A DNA stretch of 16,153 nucleotides from DTGL01 sp038895395 (GCA_038895395.1 JAWANJ010000019.1:1-16153), one strand, 5' to 3'. Shown: positions 7,249 through 14,761, counted from the stretch's first letter. Program-made: numbers and translations. Notes: generated by a model from the sequence alone, not told the origin.

Positions 7249-7267
7249 AAAACACTTTAAAACACTT
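7249..7267. promoter_or_regulatory. Shared TATA-like element with direct repeat between divergent genes
   Basis: AAAACACTT occurs twice, ten bases apart (7249-7257 and 7259-7267), with a symmetric TTTAAA at 7256-7261 at the junction. The core lies about 26 bases from ATG 7285 on the plus strand and about 25 bases from ATG 7234 on the minus strand, so one element may serve both directions. An AGGAG at 7271-7275, nine bases before ATG 7285, is a good SD, which argues for a slightly earlier plus-strand start of transcription. Confidence 0.4.
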
Positions 7268-7284
7268 CTTAGGAGATTTTATAT

Positions 7285-7638
7285 ATGACTAATTGTTTGT
7301 TAATTTTTATGCTTTTTACAATACCATTGGAAGTTTTTCAAAGTTTCACTGATTTTGGATCAACTACTGTGCAAAACACAGGGGAAACAATAAAAAGCTT
7401 TGTTGGAAAACCTGAAATTCTAGTTTTTGGCATAGTTTTTCTAATTGCCACAATTTTCATAATATTTTTTATAAAGAAAATAATAATCAATTCAGTTCTT
7501 GGACTAATAGCTTGGGCCATAATAACCTATTTTATTGGAATAGAGCTACCTTTCTTTGCTGGTTTGATAATAAGTGCAATTTTTGGTTTAGCTGGTGTTG
7601 GAACGTTGCTCTTGCTAAAGTTTTTTGGAATTATTTAA
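7285..7638 (+). CDS. Small membrane protein, BofA-like family
   Basis: 117 aa with a hydrophobic N-terminus (residues 3-15), a short polar stretch to about 43, then two or three membrane helices. The C-terminal half, KIIINSVLGLIAWAII... followed by ISAIFGLAGVGTLLLLKFF, follows the pattern of the BofA family (pfam07441): a helix starting N-x-x-x-G-L and a last helix with G-x-x-G-V. In Bacillus BofA restrains the sporulation membrane protease SpoIVFB. Archaea do not sporulate, and the role of their BofA-like proteins is unknown, so no function is claimed. AGGAG nine bases upstream supports ATG 7285. It is divergent from the winged-helix gene and converges on amrS with a 33 bp gap. Family assignment is from pattern only. 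Confidence 0.6.
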   Translation: MTNCLLIFMLFTIPLEVFQSFTDFGSTTVQNTGETIKSFVGKPEILVFGIVFLIATIFIIFFIKKIIINSVLGLIAWAIITYFIGIELPFFAGLIISAIFGLAGVGTLLLLKFFGII

Positions 7639-7671
7639 ATAATTGCTTATTTGGCTTATTATTTGCAATAA

Positions 7672-8676
7672 CTACAGCATCTTTATTTTTAAATCATACC
7701 CGCAGTAGGTGCATTTGCCTTTTTTTAAACCAATTATTTTTATCCTATAACCAACGCGTTCTATAACTGCTTTTTTGCATTTTGGACAATAAGTGTTCTG
7801 TTGCTCAGGCACGTTACCTATGTAAACATAGTTAAGTCCGGCATCTTTGGCAACATTATAAGCTAACCTTAGCTGCTGTATTGGTGTTGGTGGAACCTCA
7901 AGCATTTTGTAATGGGGAAAAAAGCGGGAAAAGTGAAGTGGCATATCTTTGCTTATGCTTGCCACAAAATTTGCAATATCCTTCAAGCTTTCTAAACTGT
8001 CATTATGTGAAGGTATTACAAGATTTGTGACTTCAACATGCACACCTTTTTCCCACAGGGCCTTTATATTATTTTTAACTATTTTTACATCTGCGTTTCC
8101 ACACAATTTTCTGTAAAACTTTTCATCTCCTTTTAGGTCAATATTTGCTGCATCTAAGTATTTCGCTAGTTCTTCCAATGATTCAGCACTCATATAACCG
8201 TTGCTAACCCAAACATTGTAAAGACCTTTTTTCTTTGCAAGCTTCATTATATCGATTGCATACTCAATGAAAACTGTTGGCTCAACATAGGTATAGGATA
8301 TTCCTTGCAACTCTCTTGCCAAAGTGTTTTCTACTATCTCTTCAGGTGTTGTTTCTTCAATTGCTTGGATATCATCTTCGACAAACTCTTGTGATATTTC
8401 AAAATTTTGGCAAAACAAACACCTAAAATTGCAACCGAAGGTACTTATGCTGCTACAAAATGTACCTGGCATAAAGTTGAATATTGGCTTTTTTTCTATT
8501 GGATCTGGTGTTTGAGTTAAAGCCTTGTTATACACCAATGAGTAAAGTTTTCCCTCAATATTTTTGCGGACCCTACAAAAACCTGTTTTGTTTGGTTCTA
8601 TTATGCAGTATCTGCTACATGCTGTACATTTTACTTTGTCATCATCAAGCTTAGCATAAAACCTTGCTTCTTTCAT
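7672..8676 (-). CDS. amrS: AmmeMemoRadiSam system radical SAM enzyme AmrS
   Basis: 334 aa. The radical SAM cluster motif is CNFRCLFC (C82, C86, C89), preceded by the family block EKKPIFNFMPGTFCSSISTFG. The N-terminus carries a four-cysteine motif (C17, C20, C24, C34) of the PFL-activase-like relatives. The TIM-barrel follows (YVEPTVFIEYAIDIM, NIDLKGD, HVEVTNLVIPSHND, HFSRFFPHYKM). The C-terminus adds a zinc ribbon: CPKC and, at about 322/325, CTYC. AmrS normally belongs with AmrA and AmrB/Memo; neither is here, so partners must be elsewhere. The substrate of the system is not established. The ATG start at 8676 lies about 28 bases from a TTATTAAA box, so the mRNA is probably nearly leaderless. 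It is divergent from endoQ. Confidence 0.9.
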   Translation of the reverse strand: MKEARFYAKLDDDKVKCTACSRYCIIEPNKTGFCRVRKNIEGKLYSLVYNKALTQTPDPIEKKPIFNFMPGTFCSSISTFGCNFRCLFCQNFEISQEFVEDDIQAIEETTPEEIVENTLARELQGISYTYVEPTVFIEYAIDIMKLAKKKGLYNVWVSNGYMSAESLEELAKYLDAANIDLKGDEKFYRKLCGNADVKIVKNNIKALWEKGVHVEVTNLVIPSHNDSLESLKDIANFVASISKDMPLHFSRFFPHYKMLEVPPTPIQQLRLAYNVAKDAGLNYVYIGNVPEQQNTYCPKCKKAVIERVGYRIKIIGLKKGKCTYCGYDLKIKML

Positions 8677-8700
8677 GTAATCAAATCCTAAAGGACTTCC

Positions 8701-8732
8701 TTTAATAACTTTTTTTGTACATTCTTATTAAG
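8701..8732. promoter_or_regulatory. Divergent promoter region of amrS and endoQ
   Basis: Two TATA-like boxes lie back to back in the 75 bp gap. TTATTAAA read on the minus strand (8701-8708) is about 28 bases from the amrS ATG, and TTATTAAG on the plus strand (8725-8732) is about 24 bases from the endoQ ATG. Both distances fit leaderless or nearly leaderless mRNAs. Confidence 0.45.
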
Positions 8733-8751
8733 TAATTTTCTAAGTGATGAA

Positions 8752-10020
8752 ATGAAAGCCTACGATTGCGATTTGCACATTCATGGCATATATTCTGGTG
8801 GTGTTAGCAAAAATATGCTTATACCTGAAATATCAAGGCAAGCCCTATTAAAAGGTTTGAATCTGTTAGCTACAGGCGATGTGCTCAACAAGGAATGGCT
8901 TGAGCATATCAAGGATAGTTTGGTTGAAGAAGATGGTTGCTTTAAGGACAAAAAACACGATGTTTTTTATATTATTGGTGGCGAAATAAATGATGCTGAC
9001 AATGTTCATCACATCTTTTTTTTACCAGACATAGAAACTGCAGAAAATCTAAGAAAAGTATTGTGCAAATATGGTAAGCTTGATGGCAATGGTTTTGGAA
9101 GGCCTTCGTTAAATTTGTCCGGCGACAAGCTTGCTGAAATAATAATTGAAGCAGATGGGCTTATCGGACCTGCACATGCATTTACTCCATATTATTCAGT
9201 ATATTCACATTTTGATTCTATAAAAAGCTGCTATAAAAACTATAGCAACGAAGTTTTTTTCATGGAGCTTGGCCTTAGCGCTGATTCTTATTTTGCTGAT
9301 CTCATAGCTGCAAATCATGATTTGGTTTTCCTAACCTGCAGTGATGCTCATTCTCCGTGGCCTCACCGCCTTGGAAGAGAATTTACGCGAATAGAGATGA
9401 AAAAGCCATGTTTTGAAGAATTAAAGAAAATATTTAAAAGTGAGAAGGAAAAGATAAAGCTCAATGTTGGACTTGATCCAAGAGAAGGCAAGTACCATTG
9501 CACAGCGTGCAATAAATGCTATTCCAAATACTCGATTGAAAGCGCAAGGAGTTTAAATTGGCGCTGTCCAAGATGTAAAGGCACTATAAAGAGAGGTGTT
9601 AGAGACCGAATAATGGAGCTAGCAAATTTTAGAGAAGAAATTCATCCAAAGTTTAGACCACCATACCTTCACATAATACCACTAGCTGAAATAATAAAGA
9701 TAGCACTAAATACCCAAGATATAAACAGTGAAGCTGTGCAAGTGCTTTGGCAAGAGCTTGTTAGCACATTTGGATCAGAAATAAAGGTACTCATAGATGC
9801 CGAGCTAAACGAAATTGAAAAAATAAATGAAAAGGTTGCAAAGAAACTTGCAGCTTTCAGAGAAGGAAATGTTTTATACATTGGTGGTGGTGGCGGCAAA
9901 TACGGTGAGCCCATAATATGTTCATCTCGCGAAGAACTTGAATTAAAATTCTTAGAGTTAAAAGATGTGTTAGAATGTAACACCACATTTCGAGGACAAA
10001 AAACATTATCTGAATTCTAA
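8752..10020 (+). CDS. endoQ: Endonuclease Q (EndoQ), PHP-domain DNA repair nuclease
   Basis: 422 aa, the usual EndoQ length (about 420). EndoQ cuts DNA 5' of deaminated bases (uracil, hypoxanthine, xanthine) and abasic sites. Seen: a PHP metal site with DLHIH (H9, H11), GGEIN (E78), H86/H87, GPAHAFTPYYS (H142) and CSDAHSPWPH (D198, H200); a zinc finger with C240-x2-C243 and C262-x2-C265; then a helical C-terminal region with a GGGGGKYG loop near 388-395. The last seven residues, QKTLSEF (416-422), fit a PCNA-interacting (PIP) box, Q-x-x-[LIM]-x-x-[FY]. Pyrococcus EndoQ is known to act with PCNA. It probably has a leaderless start at ATG 8752; an earlier ATG at 8747 meets a stop at once. It converges on the PAC2 gene with a 22 bp gap. 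Confidence 0.93.
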   Translation: MKAYDCDLHIHGIYSGGVSKNMLIPEISRQALLKGLNLLATGDVLNKEWLEHIKDSLVEEDGCFKDKKHDVFYIIGGEINDADNVHHIFFLPDIETAENLRKVLCKYGKLDGNGFGRPSLNLSGDKLAEIIIEADGLIGPAHAFTPYYSVYSHFDSIKSCYKNYSNEVFFMELGLSADSYFADLIAANHDLVFLTCSDAHSPWPHRLGREFTRIEMKKPCFEELKKIFKSEKEKIKLNVGLDPREGKYHCTACNKCYSKYSIESARSLNWRCPRCKGTIKRGVRDRIMELANFREEIHPKFRPPYLHIIPLAEIIKIALNTQDINSEAVQVLWQELVSTFGSEIKVLIDAELNEIEKINEKVAKKLAAFREGNVLYIGGGGGKYGEPIICSSREELELKFLELKDVLECNTTFRGQKTLSEF

Positions 10021-10042
10021 TTGAACTTGGCTTTATGAATTT

Positions 10043-10828
10043 TTATCTAACGTAGCTTGGGTTTTCTTCCTTTGATGTTTCCCCAGAGGCTTTTGCCGAA
10101 AGCTCATTCATTATTTGCTTAAAAGCATTATCTATGTTTTTTGCCTCTTTTGCTATTTTTTTCATGTCTATCTTAAAACCGTAGCGCTTGATTAACAGCT
10201 GCAAAACTTTTTCCGCAGCGCCGTGATCACCATATATGAGCTTGCTGCTTGTTTCACCCATTAAACATGCACCTTTTATTTCGTGCTTAGCTGCAATTCC
10301 AAGTATCAAACCAGCAGCACCAGATATTAAGCCATTGTTCATCCCTGTTTTGGCACCTAGCTTTTTGAACTCTTCCAGAATCTTTTTGTCAGTTGCTGCA
10401 ACAACAACACGTGGCTCGTGATTTATACGTGCATCACCTATATTTATTCCCGCAAGTGTGTATATTTCCTTAACACCAAGTTCCTTGGCTGTTTTAACAA
10501 TTGTTTCAGCAAACTCATAATGGTCTTGTAAGCTAGACATCCTTGGGTCTAGTGCTGGCTGCACCGGGCCTACCAAAAACAAAAAGTCTCTGTTCTTAAA
10601 ATTGTACAAATATAATTCGTCTTTGATAAGGTCGATAATCCCATTGCTTATGTAAACGCTTGGGGGAAATGAGTCAGAATAGATGTTAGCAATTTTTTCT
10701 GCCTTTAGCTGTTTTAATGCATAGTCAGCAGCTATCTTGCCAACTAATCCTATGCCTGGAAGGCCTGTAAACATTATGGCATCATTCAGTTTCCTTTTTT
10801 TCCATACAAATTCAACTTTTGTATTCAT
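10043..10828 (-). CDS. PAC2-family protein (archaeal proteasome-assembly-chaperone homologue)
   Basis: 261 aa. The N-terminal FTGLPGIGLVGKIAADYALKQL (20-41) and the later TLAGINIG and GMNNGLISGAAGLILG blocks define the PAC2 superfamily of the COG2047 type. Eukaryotic PAC1/PAC2 help build the 20S proteasome; the archaeal homologue PbaB has been described with PbaA as a proteasome-related factor. The tail after about residue 230 is charged and probably flexible. The start ATG has GGTG seven bases upstream. It is the last gene of the pcn-to-PAC2 cluster, 21 bp after eif2a. In many archaea nop10 lies between these two; here it is absent. The precise role in this organism is inference. Confidence 0.88.
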   Translation of the reverse strand: MNTKVEFVWKKRKLNDAIMFTGLPGIGLVGKIAADYALKQLKAEKIANIYSDSFPPSVYISNGIIDLIKDELYLYNFKNRDFLFLVGPVQPALDPRMSSLQDHYEFAETIVKTAKELGVKEIYTLAGINIGDARINHEPRVVVAATDKKILEEFKKLGAKTGMNNGLISGAAGLILGIAAKHEIKGACLMGETSSKLIYGDHGAAEKVLQLLIKRYGFKIDMKKIAKEAKNIDNAFKQIMNELSAKASGETSKEENPSYVR

Positions 10829-10849
10829 TGCAAAACACCACGCACAAAG

Positions 10850-11620
10850 TTACTTTTGCTTTTCTATAGAGGCTGTACCTCCAGATTTTTCAATACCCTT
10901 TACAACTTCCTCTGCAAATGAATCCAACAGACGCTCGGCACTTTTATAGTCTGTGGCCCTACTAGAAACCAAGTATTTTCCACCACCAACATAGGCGGCC
11001 TTTATTTTACTGTATTTTTCTTGTGTTAAAAGGTCCTTAAAAACCTTCTTTATAGTGAGGATAGCGTCAGGCTTATAGCTCTTTATTTTTATTGTCTTAG
11101 AAACCTCTTTTTCTGGAATTGTTATGCTTTTTTTCAAATGTTCCAATAAAGGATCAACATACTCTTGTGGTATCCCTTCCAAAGCTGCCTTGCCAGCTGT
11201 TACAGCTTCCTGAAAAGCGTTCATCAAACTATCATGCTTTTCAATTAATGGCTTTGCTATTTTTTCCCAAGCCTTTTCAAAGTTTATGTTATGTTGCTTT
11301 GCAAATATTTCTAAGATCTTTTTTGCTCTCTTGTCTTGCTGCCATTCTTCTATCTTTGCTTTTTGTTGCGACTCTGAAACTTTTATTAGAGAGAGGTCAA
11401 CCTGAAGTTTTTCCTTATCAACTTTTATTACTTGAGCAGCCCTTAGCTGTTGTGGTCTTACGTAGTTCCTTATGTTTTTTATCCAGCGTGATGCTACCTG
11501 CGATACATGAACAAAACCCTGAATGTTAGGATACTCTAGCAGCTCCGCAAAAGCCCCATAGGGCAAAACCTTTGTTATTTTTATAACTACAATTTCATCT
11601 TTTTCAGGCCATTTTTCCAA
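10850..11620 (-). CDS. eif2a: Translation initiation factor aIF2 alpha subunit
   Basis: 256 aa, full family length. aIF2 alpha, with beta and gamma, brings initiator Met-tRNA to the small ribosomal subunit. Domain 1 is an S1/OB fold (residues 1-85: EIVVIKITKVLPYGAFAEL, GFVHVSQVASRWIKNIRNYV); domain 2 is helical (about 86-172); domain 3 is alpha/beta (about 173-256, with AAYVGGGKYLV). The start is TTG: AAGGTGATG places GGTG five bases before TTG 11620, while the ATG in that tract is out of frame. It follows rps27e by 27 bp and precedes the PAC2 gene, the usual archaeal order. Confidence 0.95.
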   Translation of the reverse strand: MEKWPEKDEIVVIKITKVLPYGAFAELLEYPNIQGFVHVSQVASRWIKNIRNYVRPQQLRAAQVIKVDKEKLQVDLSLIKVSESQQKAKIEEWQQDKRAKKILEIFAKQHNINFEKAWEKIAKPLIEKHDSLMNAFQEAVTAGKAALEGIPQEYVDPLLEHLKKSITIPEKEVSKTIKIKSYKPDAILTIKKVFKDLLTQEKYSKIKAAYVGGGKYLVSSRATDYKSAERLLDSFAEEVVKGIEKSGGTASIEKQK

Positions 11621-11647
11621 AACATCACCTTATGCTTTTCAATAGTG

Positions 11648-11845
11648 TCAAACACTCTGATACTCCCTAAGCTTTTTAGCTTCTTTAAGCACTATCCTAT
11701 GAGCGGTGCTCTCTGCAAGTATCTCGCTGCATACGTTGCATTTAATTTTTCTTGAAGCACACGAGTAAACAACCTGCTCATTGCCACATTTATTGCACTT
11801 TATTCGCCAAAATGGTTCGTATTTTTTTTGAAAGTTTTTTGCCAT
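11648..11845 (-). CDS. rps27e: Small-subunit ribosomal protein S27e
   Basis: 65 aa from ATG 11845, a zinc-ribbon protein of the 30S subunit. The two zinc pairs are CNKC (C17, C20) and CNVC (C36, C39), with the S27e pattern F-x-x-I-K-C between a basic N-terminus and the L-A-E-S-T-A-H strand. AGGAG, about eight bases before ATG 11845, decides against the in-frame GTG at 11854, which would overlap gins51 by 4 bp. The C-terminus (KEAKKLREYQSV) is a short charged extension. It sits between gins51 and eif2a. Confidence 0.93.
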   Translation of the reverse strand: MAKNFQKKYEPFWRIKCNKCGNEQVVYSCASRKIKCNVCSEILAESTAHRIVLKEAKKLREYQSV

Positions 11846-11850
11846 TAGAA

Positions 11851-12405
11851 TCACTCCTTTACAGCAATTTTTCTAGATATTAAAATGTCAGCTATATCTT
11901 CTGGAAGCTCAACTTTTTGGCCTTTTTTGTATGGTCCAAACTCCTGCATGTTTGAACCAACAAAAGCAGGCACATCTTCTATAATCTCAACCAAAATTGT
12001 ATTTAAATGCTTATCTTTAGTTTTTTTCTTTGGTTCTACTGCAAATATCTTATCAATAGATTTCTGATATTCAGAAACAACTTTGCATATATTGCAAAAA
12101 AGTTTTTTTTCATCGCCGCTTAATTTTTCTTCTTCGTTATCTTCGGAGCCCATAGCAGCATGAAAAGCCTTTTTAATTATTTTCCTTTGCCTTATTTCGA
12201 ATATCTCCCTTGCCATGCGTTGAATATTAATGAAGTCCTCGCTAGGGGTAGCGCCGCTACCTAAGCTTTCTAGATATTCTTTCCTTTTTTCATCTAGGTA
12301 ATTCTTAAGCTCGTTGAAAAAATCTTCACTCAATGGCGTAAGCTGCTGGCTATTTTTCTCTTGCCTATGTATCTTACGCAATTCTTCAAAATCTATTTGG
12401 ATCAC
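11851..12405 (-). CDS. gins51: GINS complex subunit Gins51 (GINS15)
   Basis: 184 aa. Archaeal GINS joins MCM and GAN/RecJ-like (Cdc45) in the replicative helicase. The helical A domain comes first (residues 1 to about 120: FEELRKIHRQEKNSQQL..., RMAREIFEIRQRKIIKKAF), then an acidic-lysine linker, then the small beta B domain (about 137-184) with the hallmark VEIIEDVPAFVG...GPYKKGQKVELPEDIADILI. A-then-B order is the Gins51 arrangement. The start is GTG at 12405, seven bases after the priS stop; GAGGTGAT, which looks like an SD, includes the start codon itself, so initiation may depend on coupling to priS. No second GINS gene (Gins23) is seen. Confidence 0.92.
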   Translation of the reverse strand: MIQIDFEELRKIHRQEKNSQQLTPLSEDFFNELKNYLDEKRKEYLESLGSGATPSEDFINIQRMAREIFEIRQRKIIKKAFHAAMGSEDNEEEKLSGDEKKLFCNICKVVSEYQKSIDKIFAVEPKKKTKDKHLNTILVEIIEDVPAFVGSNMQEFGPYKKGQKVELPEDIADILISRKIAVKE

Positions 12406-12412
12406 CTCAAAG

Positions 12413-13663
12413 TCACATTATTTTTGCAACACCTTTAGCCACAAGATAAACCGCAGCATTTTCAGGCAATGTAGCTTCTTCGTTATCAAACGGACCAAAC
12501 TTTTCACCATCTATTTTAAATTCTGGTGCCTTACTAATAAAAACCTTTATTTGCCTTTTGCCAAAAGCCAAAGCATGCTCAAAAGGATTAAAATCTTCAA
12601 TTTTTGCTAGTTCAATGGTCTTTGCAATAAAACCTGTTGAACCGTGCAATGTATCTGGCACACGAACTATTTTGTAAATATCAACAGATGTTTGCCTATC
12701 TATTGGCAATGATGCTTCACTGACTGCCTTTTCTGCAAGAGCTTTCCAAAATGCAGAAGCTACCTTGTTGGAACCTATGGTATAGAATAGGCCTCTTTTA
12801 AGCTGTTCAGCAACTTCTTTTCTTTTTTCAATTATTTTAGCAACAAGATTCTTACCAGCGTGCTTTTGGCTCATTGTCAGAGAGACACAACCATATTGCA
12901 CAAGCCAATCATAGCTTGCGTTTAGGATGAAATTTGTGAGATTATCCAAAACCCTTTTTCTTAATCCAACTGCTTCATGAATAGGTGGGCATTTAAGATC
13001 ATCAAAATTAAAACCGCTTTTCTCAAATGAAAATCCTTCGGCTGTTATATAATCAACTATTGCCAAACGTGCTTCAGCTGAAATATTCCTTATGCTTTTA
13101 TCTCTGATGTGCACATGATAACCTGCATTACCAGAAAAGTTAACGGAAATGTTGGAGCTTAAGCCAAGTTCATCCCTCAATATGTTCAAAAGCCTTAGGG
13201 TCTGCTTTTTTGTTTCGTTTACGCATTTGCTACAGGGAAATTTATACTGTATAAGTTTGCCTTGACATTCATTGCAAGCTTCTAACAACACAGCGTATTT
13301 TTTTCCACATTTTTCGCACAACCAAAAATCGTGGTTTTCTTTGCAGTCAGAGTTTATATCCGAAACATCAAATTCATATACTAAATCAGAACCTAAAAAC
13401 AATTTGCTTTCCATTGGTCTTGCTGAAGGATCTTTGTAGTATGCTGCAGAAGATGAGATAAAAAGAGGCACCTCATTTCTTAAAAAAAAGTTTAGATCAG
13501 AATAATCTGAAAAGCTCATATGCCTCTTTGTTATCTTCTTTCCATATGCGCCAATGCCAAACTCTCGTTGTTCTATTTGTGGTATGCTTTTTATCTCATT
13601 TGCTAAGTAAAACTGTTTAAATTCATTTTTTAGAAACTCCTCTTCAGGGCTTGGCTGTGGCAT
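12413..13663 (-). CDS. priS: DNA primase small (catalytic) subunit PriS
   Basis: 416 aa, longer than the roughly 350 aa of Pyrococcus PriS. It makes primers with PriL. Catalytic metal block: LVYEFDVSD (E97, D99, D102), where the usual D-x-D reads E-x-D; the third carboxylate is probably D328 in SVDIYKIVRVP. The SGNAGYHVH motif (177-185) and RVPDTLHGSTG (334-344) are present. The zinc region holds eight ligands rather than four: C107, H111, C116, C119, then C130, C133, C144, C147. The second group explains much of the extra length and, from memory, resembles PriS of some other archaea. The ATG start has GGTGGT five bases upstream. The first 20 bp overlap the end of priL, so the subunits are probably translationally coupled. 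Confidence 0.95.
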   Translation of the reverse strand: MPQPSPEEEFLKNEFKQFYLANEIKSIPQIEQREFGIGAYGKKITKRHMSFSDYSDLNFFLRNEVPLFISSSAAYYKDPSARPMESKLFLGSDLVYEFDVSDINSDCKENHDFWLCEKCGKKYAVLLEACNECQGKLIQYKFPCSKCVNETKKQTLRLLNILRDELGLSSNISVNFSGNAGYHVHIRDKSIRNISAEARLAIVDYITAEGFSFEKSGFNFDDLKCPPIHEAVGLRKRVLDNLTNFILNASYDWLVQYGCVSLTMSQKHAGKNLVAKIIEKRKEVAEQLKRGLFYTIGSNKVASAFWKALAEKAVSEASLPIDRQTSVDIYKIVRVPDTLHGSTGFIAKTIELAKIEDFNPFEHALAFGKRQIKVFISKAPEFKIDGEKFGPFDNEEATLPENAAVYLVAKGVAKIM

Positions 13664-14747
13664 TATTTACCACCTGTTTTGAAACAAGAGCTTTACGATA
13701 ATAGCTCAGAGGGTTGTTTACTCCACAATTGGCTACGCAAAAGCCATAGCTTTGCATCTTTGAACAAGACAATGGCTTATAGCTCTTGCCTTGCTTTCCT
13801 TTCAAAATCCTGGAAATGTGGTACCTAGCTATCTTTTCGTTATAGTTAGGTGCGTGAGAAAAAACTTCCAGAAGCTTGCTTTCGTTAAAACCTATTGCTG
13901 CTAGGAATGTTGCCAAAGCAAAGTTTTCCATATGGGAAAGCTTCCTGCCTGCAATTATATCTGAATAAAGCCGATCCATACAAGGAGGCATTGCCTCAAG
14001 ATTTACACCAGATGTTTTAGATTCTTTTTTGCTAGCAATTGACTCACTCAAGGACTCAAAGGCAAGTTCTTTTAGGTCTAATGGCACGTTTTCTTCCTTT
14101 AGTACGAGCTGTGATGAAACAGCAACCATTGCTTTTTCAGCCAAAAACCTTGCAAAGCGGTTCTCATCAAGAAAAACCATGCCTTGGTAGACGTTTTGGT
14201 TTAAAAGTTTTAAAGATTCATCCTTACTTGGCGCACTTAAGAAATCAAGAAGTGGCACCCTTATGTATATCTTTCCACCAACGTTCTTTGAGGAAAAATT
14301 TATTCCAAAATCATTTGCTAGGGCTTCTAGTTCTGGACTCAAAGTGTCTGCTCTTTTTGACTCATTTAAAAAATTAAATGTGCTTTTTTGAAATGAGCGT
14401 CCAAAATAAAAAGAATATTTTTCATTGTTCAACAGCGATACCATGATCTTTGCTACATGATAAGCCAATATCTGCCTTTTTAGTGCATCTTTATCCTTTG
14501 TGGTAGTGACTTCGTAGGCCTTACCAGCAATAGCATTTTTCAATATTGACTTTGCAAGCTCTTTAATTTGTGGACTTATTTCATCCAGAGCTGGATTGAT
14601 TTTTTGCACAACATTCCTTGCTCTTCTTGAAAAAGGATATTTTGCGCAGAATATTAGCTCTTCTAAAGGAAAATCCACCATAAAAAAAGCATCTCTACAA
14701 ACTTGTTTTAAAAGCTTTGAGGCGATGGTTCCTCTAACATTTAGCAA
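13644..14747 (-). CDS. priL: DNA primase large subunit PriL (4Fe-4S)
   Basis: 367 aa from TTG 14747. PriL positions and regulates PriS during primer synthesis. The N-terminal half is helical (YPFSRRARNVV near 37-47). The C-terminal iron-sulfur domain has four ligand cysteines in the family spacing: MPPCM (C256), LSCSKM (C328), YGFCVAN (C337), NCGVNNPLSYY (C341). The start is uncertain: TTG 14747 has AAGG eight bases upstream and fits the 14 bp gap to pcn, while ATG 14681 has GAGATG eight bases upstream and would give 345 aa. The C-terminus past the last cysteine is a short tail overlapping priS by 20 bp. Confidence 0.93.
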   Translation of the reverse strand: MLNVRGTIASKLLKQVCRDAFFMVDFPLEELIFCAKYPFSRRARNVVQKINPALDEISPQIKELAKSILKNAIAGKAYEVTTTKDKDALKRQILAYHVAKIMVSLLNNEKYSFYFGRSFQKSTFNFLNESKRADTLSPELEALANDFGINFSSKNVGGKIYIRVPLLDFLSAPSKDESLKLLNQNVYQGMVFLDENRFARFLAEKAMVAVSSQLVLKEENVPLDLKELAFESLSESIASKKESKTSGVNLEAMPPCMDRLYSDIIAGRKLSHMENFALATFLAAIGFNESKLLEVFSHAPNYNEKIARYHISRILKGKQGKSYKPLSCSKMQSYGFCVANCGVNNPLSYYRKALVSKQVVNNATAKP

Positions 14748-14761
14748 GCTTGTAGCCTTGG

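Noticed and set aside
11119..11529. A 136-codon plus-strand open frame antisense to eif2a
   Set aside because: It is Leu/Phe/Ser-rich as expected for the complement of a Lys/Glu-rich gene, and eif2a is certain on the other strand.
11846..11854. GTG 11854 as the rps27e start with a 4 bp overlap to gins51
   Set aside because: AGGAG lies at the correct distance from ATG 11845, and the ATG gives the normal S27e N-terminus; the GTG would fall on the SD tract itself.
14039..14377. A 112-codon plus-strand open frame opposite priL
   Set aside because: Antisense to an intact priL with conserved cysteines; no initiation signals.
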